Assembly: GCA_963820415.1 (NCBI GenBank)
Contig: CAWFZT010000006.1
Span: forward strand, 992,001 to 1,056,000
Source of the DNA: CAWFZT01 sp963820415
GTDB taxonomy: Bacteria; Chloroflexota; Anaerolineae; Anaerolineales; Anaerolineaceae
Reading direction: 5' to 3'
DNA: 64,000 nucleotides
Made by a program: the position numbers and the translations under genes. Of this stretch, positions 61,199 through 64,000 are shown piece after piece (the first letter of the stretch is position 1; each line of letters begins with the position of its first letter). Under the pieces are notes generated by a model that saw nothing but the letters and a program-made list of their open reading frames with translations, was not told the DNA's origin and ran no database searches.

Positions 61199-61246
61199 TG
61201 CGCACTCCTCCAGTTTATTAGAGATTTGCTTCCACAATTATAAAGA

Positions 61247-61280
61247 TTCCCGGCCCTCAACGAGCCGTGAGGGCCGGGAA
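61247..61280 (-). terminator. Intercistronic stem-loop between xylF and xylG
   Basis: Perfect 13-bp stem TTCCCGGCCCTCA / TGAGGGCCGGGAA with an 8-base loop, right after xylF. No long T-run follows, so it may stabilise xylF mRNA or terminate partially, as is usual where binding protein exceeds transporter. Confidence 0.75.
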
Positions 61281-61297
61281 AGTTGTCCAAATTAGAG

Positions 61298-62404
61298 TTA
61301 CGGCCTTGGTGGAAGTTGAGCGGCAGGAACGTTGCGATAGACAGCATCGTAAGTCTGGAAGCCGCTCTTGACGATGACATCAAAAACATTGTCTTTCGTA
61401 ACCTCGACAACCGGCAGGAAGGACGCCATGACATTCCCCGTCTTGCTCTTGTCGTTGGTCAATTGAGCCAAAGTGTATTGCTGCAGGCCAGTAGGAGTCT
61501 GGCCCTTTACTAGGGCTTCGATCATCTTCACTGCCTGCGGTGCCAGCAAACGCGTATCTTTGAAGACGGTGACAGTCTGCCCACCCAAGACGATGCTATT
61601 GCAGCCATCCGCCGTGGCATCCTGACCCGAGATCGGCACCTTACCCCACAATCCCTGTGCCTTCAATGCCTGCAGTTCGCCTAGCGCTGTGCCATCGTTC
61701 GATGCCACGACCGCGTCAATCTTATTTTGCTGGGCCGTGAGAATATTTTCCATCATCGTTTCGGCTTTAGCAGCATCCCAATTTTCCACCCACTGGTCAG
61801 CCACGACCTTGATTACACCCTGGTCAATGAATGGCTGGAGGACTTCCATCTGGCCCTGGCGGACCAGGATGGCATTGTTATCAGTCGGAGACCCGCCGGA
61901 CAGGACTACCTTGGCTGGGGTAGCTTTCGTCCATGTAGTGCTGCCGGGTAGTCCGAGGGCCTTCACGACACCATCGGCTTCTGCCTTGCCAACCGCGACG
62001 TTATCGAAGGACAAATAGGCAGAAACTTTAGCAGTCTTGATGAGGCGATCATAGGAAATTACCTTTACGCCTGCTGCAACGGCCTTCTCAACAGGCGTAA
62101 CAGCGGCATCGCCATCTTCAGCGATGATAATTAAGCCCTTCGCGCCTTGTGACACCATGTTGTCAATCTGGTCGCTTTGCAGCTTCACATCATGGTCGGC
62201 TTCCTGTGAAATTACCTCGTAGCCATCCTTTTGAAGAAGCTGGACCATCTGGGCATTTTCAATCGGCCAGCGTTCGGTTGCGAAATCGGAGAAGGAAAGG
62301 CCGATTTTTACTTTGCCGCTAGTAGCAGCAGCTGGGGCACAGGCAGCTAGCATTGCGATAACAACAAGCAGAGTGAAGAGGGTTATTACACGATTGGACT
62401 TCAT
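61298..62404 (-). CDS. xylF: Xylose-binding lipoprotein of ABC transporter
   Basis: 368 residues, ATG 62404 behind AAAGGAGA. Lipoprotein signal with LLVVIAMLAAC (lipidated Cys22). Periplasmic-binding type 1 fold: VKIGLSFSDFATERWPIENA, DNMVSQGAKGLIIIAEDGDA, SYDRLI, VASNDGTALGELQAL and GQDATADGC, the XylF pattern. It captures xylose outside the membrane for XylGH. As a lipid-anchored form it fits a cell with a single or atypical envelope. Confidence 0.94.
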   Translation of the reverse strand: MKSNRVITLFTLLVVIAMLAACAPAAATSGKVKIGLSFSDFATERWPIENAQMVQLLQKDGYEVISQEADHDVKLQSDQIDNMVSQGAKGLIIIAEDGDAAVTPVEKAVAAGVKVISYDRLIKTAKVSAYLSFDNVAVGKAEADGVVKALGLPGSTTWTKATPAKVVLSGGSPTDNNAILVRQGQMEVLQPFIDQGVIKVVADQWVENWDAAKAETMMENILTAQQNKIDAVVASNDGTALGELQALKAQGLWGKVPISGQDATADGCNSIVLGGQTVTVFKDTRLLAPQAVKMIEALVKGQTPTGLQQYTLAQLTNDKSKTGNVMASFLPVVEVTKDNVFDVIVKSGFQTYDAVYRNVPAAQLPPRP

Positions 62405-62429
62405 TTTGTATCTCCTTTTTTCATATTTA

Positions 62430-62456
62430 GCGTTTCAAAAACAATTGTCTATTTGA
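62430..62456. promoter_or_regulatory. Candidate operator upstream of xylF
   Basis: A partly symmetric AT-rich stretch centred on ACAATTGT (62441-62448), flanked by TTTGAA/TTCAAA-like ends, 30-40 bases before the xylF start. A plausible ROK/XylR site; symmetry is imperfect. Confidence 0.3.
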
Positions 62457-62545
62457 ATATATTATTCTCATTCATTCATAGAGCCTCCTTGAAAATACTC
62501 ATGCACCCAAGACATGAATTGAGACAGGACGAGTATCAGCACAAG

Positions 62546-63706
62546 TTAAGTAAGGGCCATCTCTCGTAAGATATCGTCCAATACAATCGCAACTGCGCCC
62601 ATAGCGCACGCGTCAACTCCACGTTCAGAGAAGACAATACGCAAGCTATCAGCTGAAGGTTGCAGAGCGCCGGAAAATACAGTTTTTTCGATGATGGGGT
62701 GCAGGATATCTTTTCCCTGAATAAATCCTCCTCCGATGACAACCAAATCTGGATCGAAGATATTGGCCAGGTCCGCAATTCCCTCTCCTAAATACCTCGC
62801 CACATCCTCAATTGCCTGACGGCATATGCTATCCCCCTGCAGGCCAAAATTCACCACCATATCAAATGTTAAGTGACTTAAATCACCTTGGCAAGCATCA
62901 AATAGAATTTGATCTGAATGAACCTGGAGTTCCTTCCTTACCCGGCGAAGAACAGCACACGGTCCAACCTGGGTTTCCCAGCAACCAATGCGGCCACAAC
63001 TACATTTCTCCCCTTGCGGATCGCGTTGAATATGGCCAATTTCCCCTGCATAGCCATGTCTGCCACGGAATATTTTACCGTCAATCAGAATACCCCCTCC
63101 AAGACCTATCCCCGAACTCAAGTAAATAAAATTATCAAAGCCACGCGCCACGCCAAAGTAATACTCACCCAGAGCTGCAAGATTGGCTTCATTCTCTATA
63201 TAGATAGGAAGGCGTAAACGTTAATTCAACATCAGGCGGAGAGGCACGTTTCTCCAATTCATATTCGGTGCAACAATCAGCTCGCCCCGAAGGAGATTTA
63301 CAAGACCGGGAAGCCCGATTCCCACCCCCAACGGTCTAAGGTGACGCTCTTCAGTCAGGGAGAGCGCCTGATCTATCAATTTTTCTGCCTGGTTAATTAT
63401 GCTGGTTTGAGATTGTGTTGGACTGGTTTCAACTACAGTTTCCCATAATGTTTCTGCTGCAAAATTGGTCAAAACAATATTAATAAAATCCACTCCTATT
63501 TCCAAACCTATCACCGCACCCCCATCAGGTCTGAGACCAAGATTTATACTTGGGCGGCCAATTCTAGAGCTATCCTGTTCGTTTTCCGAAACCAAACCAT
63601 CATCGATTAAAACATTGACAATGTTTGAAACCGTGCTCTTGTTTAAACCGGTAAGTTTAGCAATTCTGGCTCGAGAAATAGGAGCATGGAGTCGTAATGT
63701 ATTCAT
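62546..63706 (-). pseudogene. ROK-family regulator (XylR-like) with in-frame TAA and uncertain start
   Basis: N-terminal winged helix ISRARIAKLTGLNKSTVSNI, then a ROK sugar-binding/kinase fold: GVGIGLPGLV, SSGIGLGGGILIDG and zinc motif CSCGRIGCWE. The XylR group represses xylose genes until the sugar binds, consistent with its place upstream of xylF. TAA at 63221-63223 interrupts the frame after NVPLRLMLN and the match continues RLRLPIYIENEANLAALGEY. Also, the frame extends upstream of ATG 63706 as TGNLDKVRKVNKSIV, which belongs to the helix-turn-helix, but no normal start codon precedes it. Confidence 0.85.
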
Positions 63707-63777
63707 TACGATAGATTTATTGACTTTTCGTACTTTATCCAGATTGCCAGTAATCGTAGGATATTCCCCTTATTATG

Positions 63778-63794
63778 TTTATCGAATGGATAAA
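63778..63794. promoter_or_regulatory. Candidate operator near the ROK gene start
   Basis: TTTATC-GAATG-GATAAA, a 6-bp inverted repeat in the short AT-rich leader of the regulator gene. Possible autoregulatory site. Confidence 0.35.
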
Positions 63795-63840
63795 CTAACT
63801 ATTTGATAGTATATCCGTTTTTTTCAAAAAAAGCAATGAC

Positions 63841-64000
63841 TTAAAAGGCCATTGGCCACTTTAGTGCAATTATTCCGGAGATGGCGATGATGTAAGCCGT
63901 GCCAGTACGCTGATAAGCGGTGGTCAGGCTGGCTGGCAAATCGTTGTCCAGGCCAAGCAAGATGCCATTGAGCAAAGCCGCTTCAGGCTGGGGCAGGATC
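63841..64000 (-). pseudogene. comEC: ComEC/Rec2 fragment, truncated
   Basis: Minus strand from the window edge reads LPQPEAALLNGILLGLDNDL, PASLTTAYQRTGTAYIIAIS, G, then IIALKWPMAF and stop at 63841-63843. The first part is the start of the ComEC competence domain, which normally continues A-I-S-G-F-N. Here homology ends right after I-S-G, near 63873, at the point where the sequence turns AT-rich. ComEC forms the DNA-uptake channel, so the gene is cut through its core domain. Its upstream part lies beyond the window. Confidence 0.75.

Noticed and set aside
48419..63223. Amber/ochre reassignment (TAG or TAA read as sense) to explain the in-frame stops
   Set aside because: Both TAG and TAA also end clearly complete genes here (for example TAG at 4000-4002 and TAA at the end of glgC), and the interruptions involve several stop types with different expected residues.

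Overview
The window looks like part of a chromosome from a Chloroflexota bacterium, probably Anaerolineae. No taxonomic marker is present, so this rests on gene content and style: secreted and lipoproteins with Thr/Pro-rich linkers, a secreted protease ending in a short hydrophobic tail plus basic residues (common in Chloroflexi exoproteins), MscL with a C-terminal zinc ribbon, many glycoside hydrolases, YtfJ-like membrane proteins, and SD-led genes beside apparently leaderless ones. Most of the window is GC-rich. The 43.1-44.8 kb and 57.0-63.9 kb stretches are clearly richer in AT and look acquired.

Layout: 0-4 kb, two tandem GH116/DUF608 glycosidases. 4.8-8.4 kb, a three-gene sugar-phosphate operon (DHS-like/SIS fusion, HldE-like PfkB kinase, HAD phosphatase). 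8.4-15.4 kb, an orphan DNA methyltransferase, glgC, TerC, a P-type ATPase and a histidine phosphatase. 15.4-19.9 kb, Mrp, a GH36-type alpha-galactosidase and a GH4 enzyme. 20-27.4 kb, gatC-gatA-pepF-nucleotidyltransferase-aminotransferase-gatB, an indirect-tRNA-charging cluster with passengers. 27.5-35.4 kb, mscL, surface lipoprotein, DUF4037, LysM protein, rnhB, guaA, xpt, a methyltransferase and the SRP RNA gene. 35.6-43.1 kb, a tiny membrane peptide, YtfJ-type proteins, a metalloprotease with FN3 domains, an ABC-F ATPase and a GNAT. 43.2-44.8 kb, an AbiE toxin-antitoxin locus with a broken toxin. 44.8-56 kb, MFS transporter, two-subunit NAD synthase, degenerate Lgt-like protein, DUF4160/DUF2442 pair, DinB fusion, galE and glycosyltransferases. 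56-57 kb, a peroxiredoxin-glutaredoxin fusion with UGA at the peroxidatic cysteine codon. 57-64 kb, a xylose cassette (xylA, xylHGF, ROK regulator) sitting between a WD40-type C-terminal remnant and a truncated comEC.

Three things stand out. (1) A candidate selenoprotein peroxiredoxin with a hairpin directly after the UGA. (2) A family of roughly 50-110 bp palindromic intergenic elements sharing CAGATTTTGGG-type arms, some bounded by short direct repeats, which behave like MITEs. (3) An unusual number of single-base disruptions (about five frameshifts plus in-frame TAG, TAG, TAA, TAA) in otherwise intact genes, several in homopolymers. These could be consensus errors or real decay, and they bear directly on how far the UGA should be trusted.
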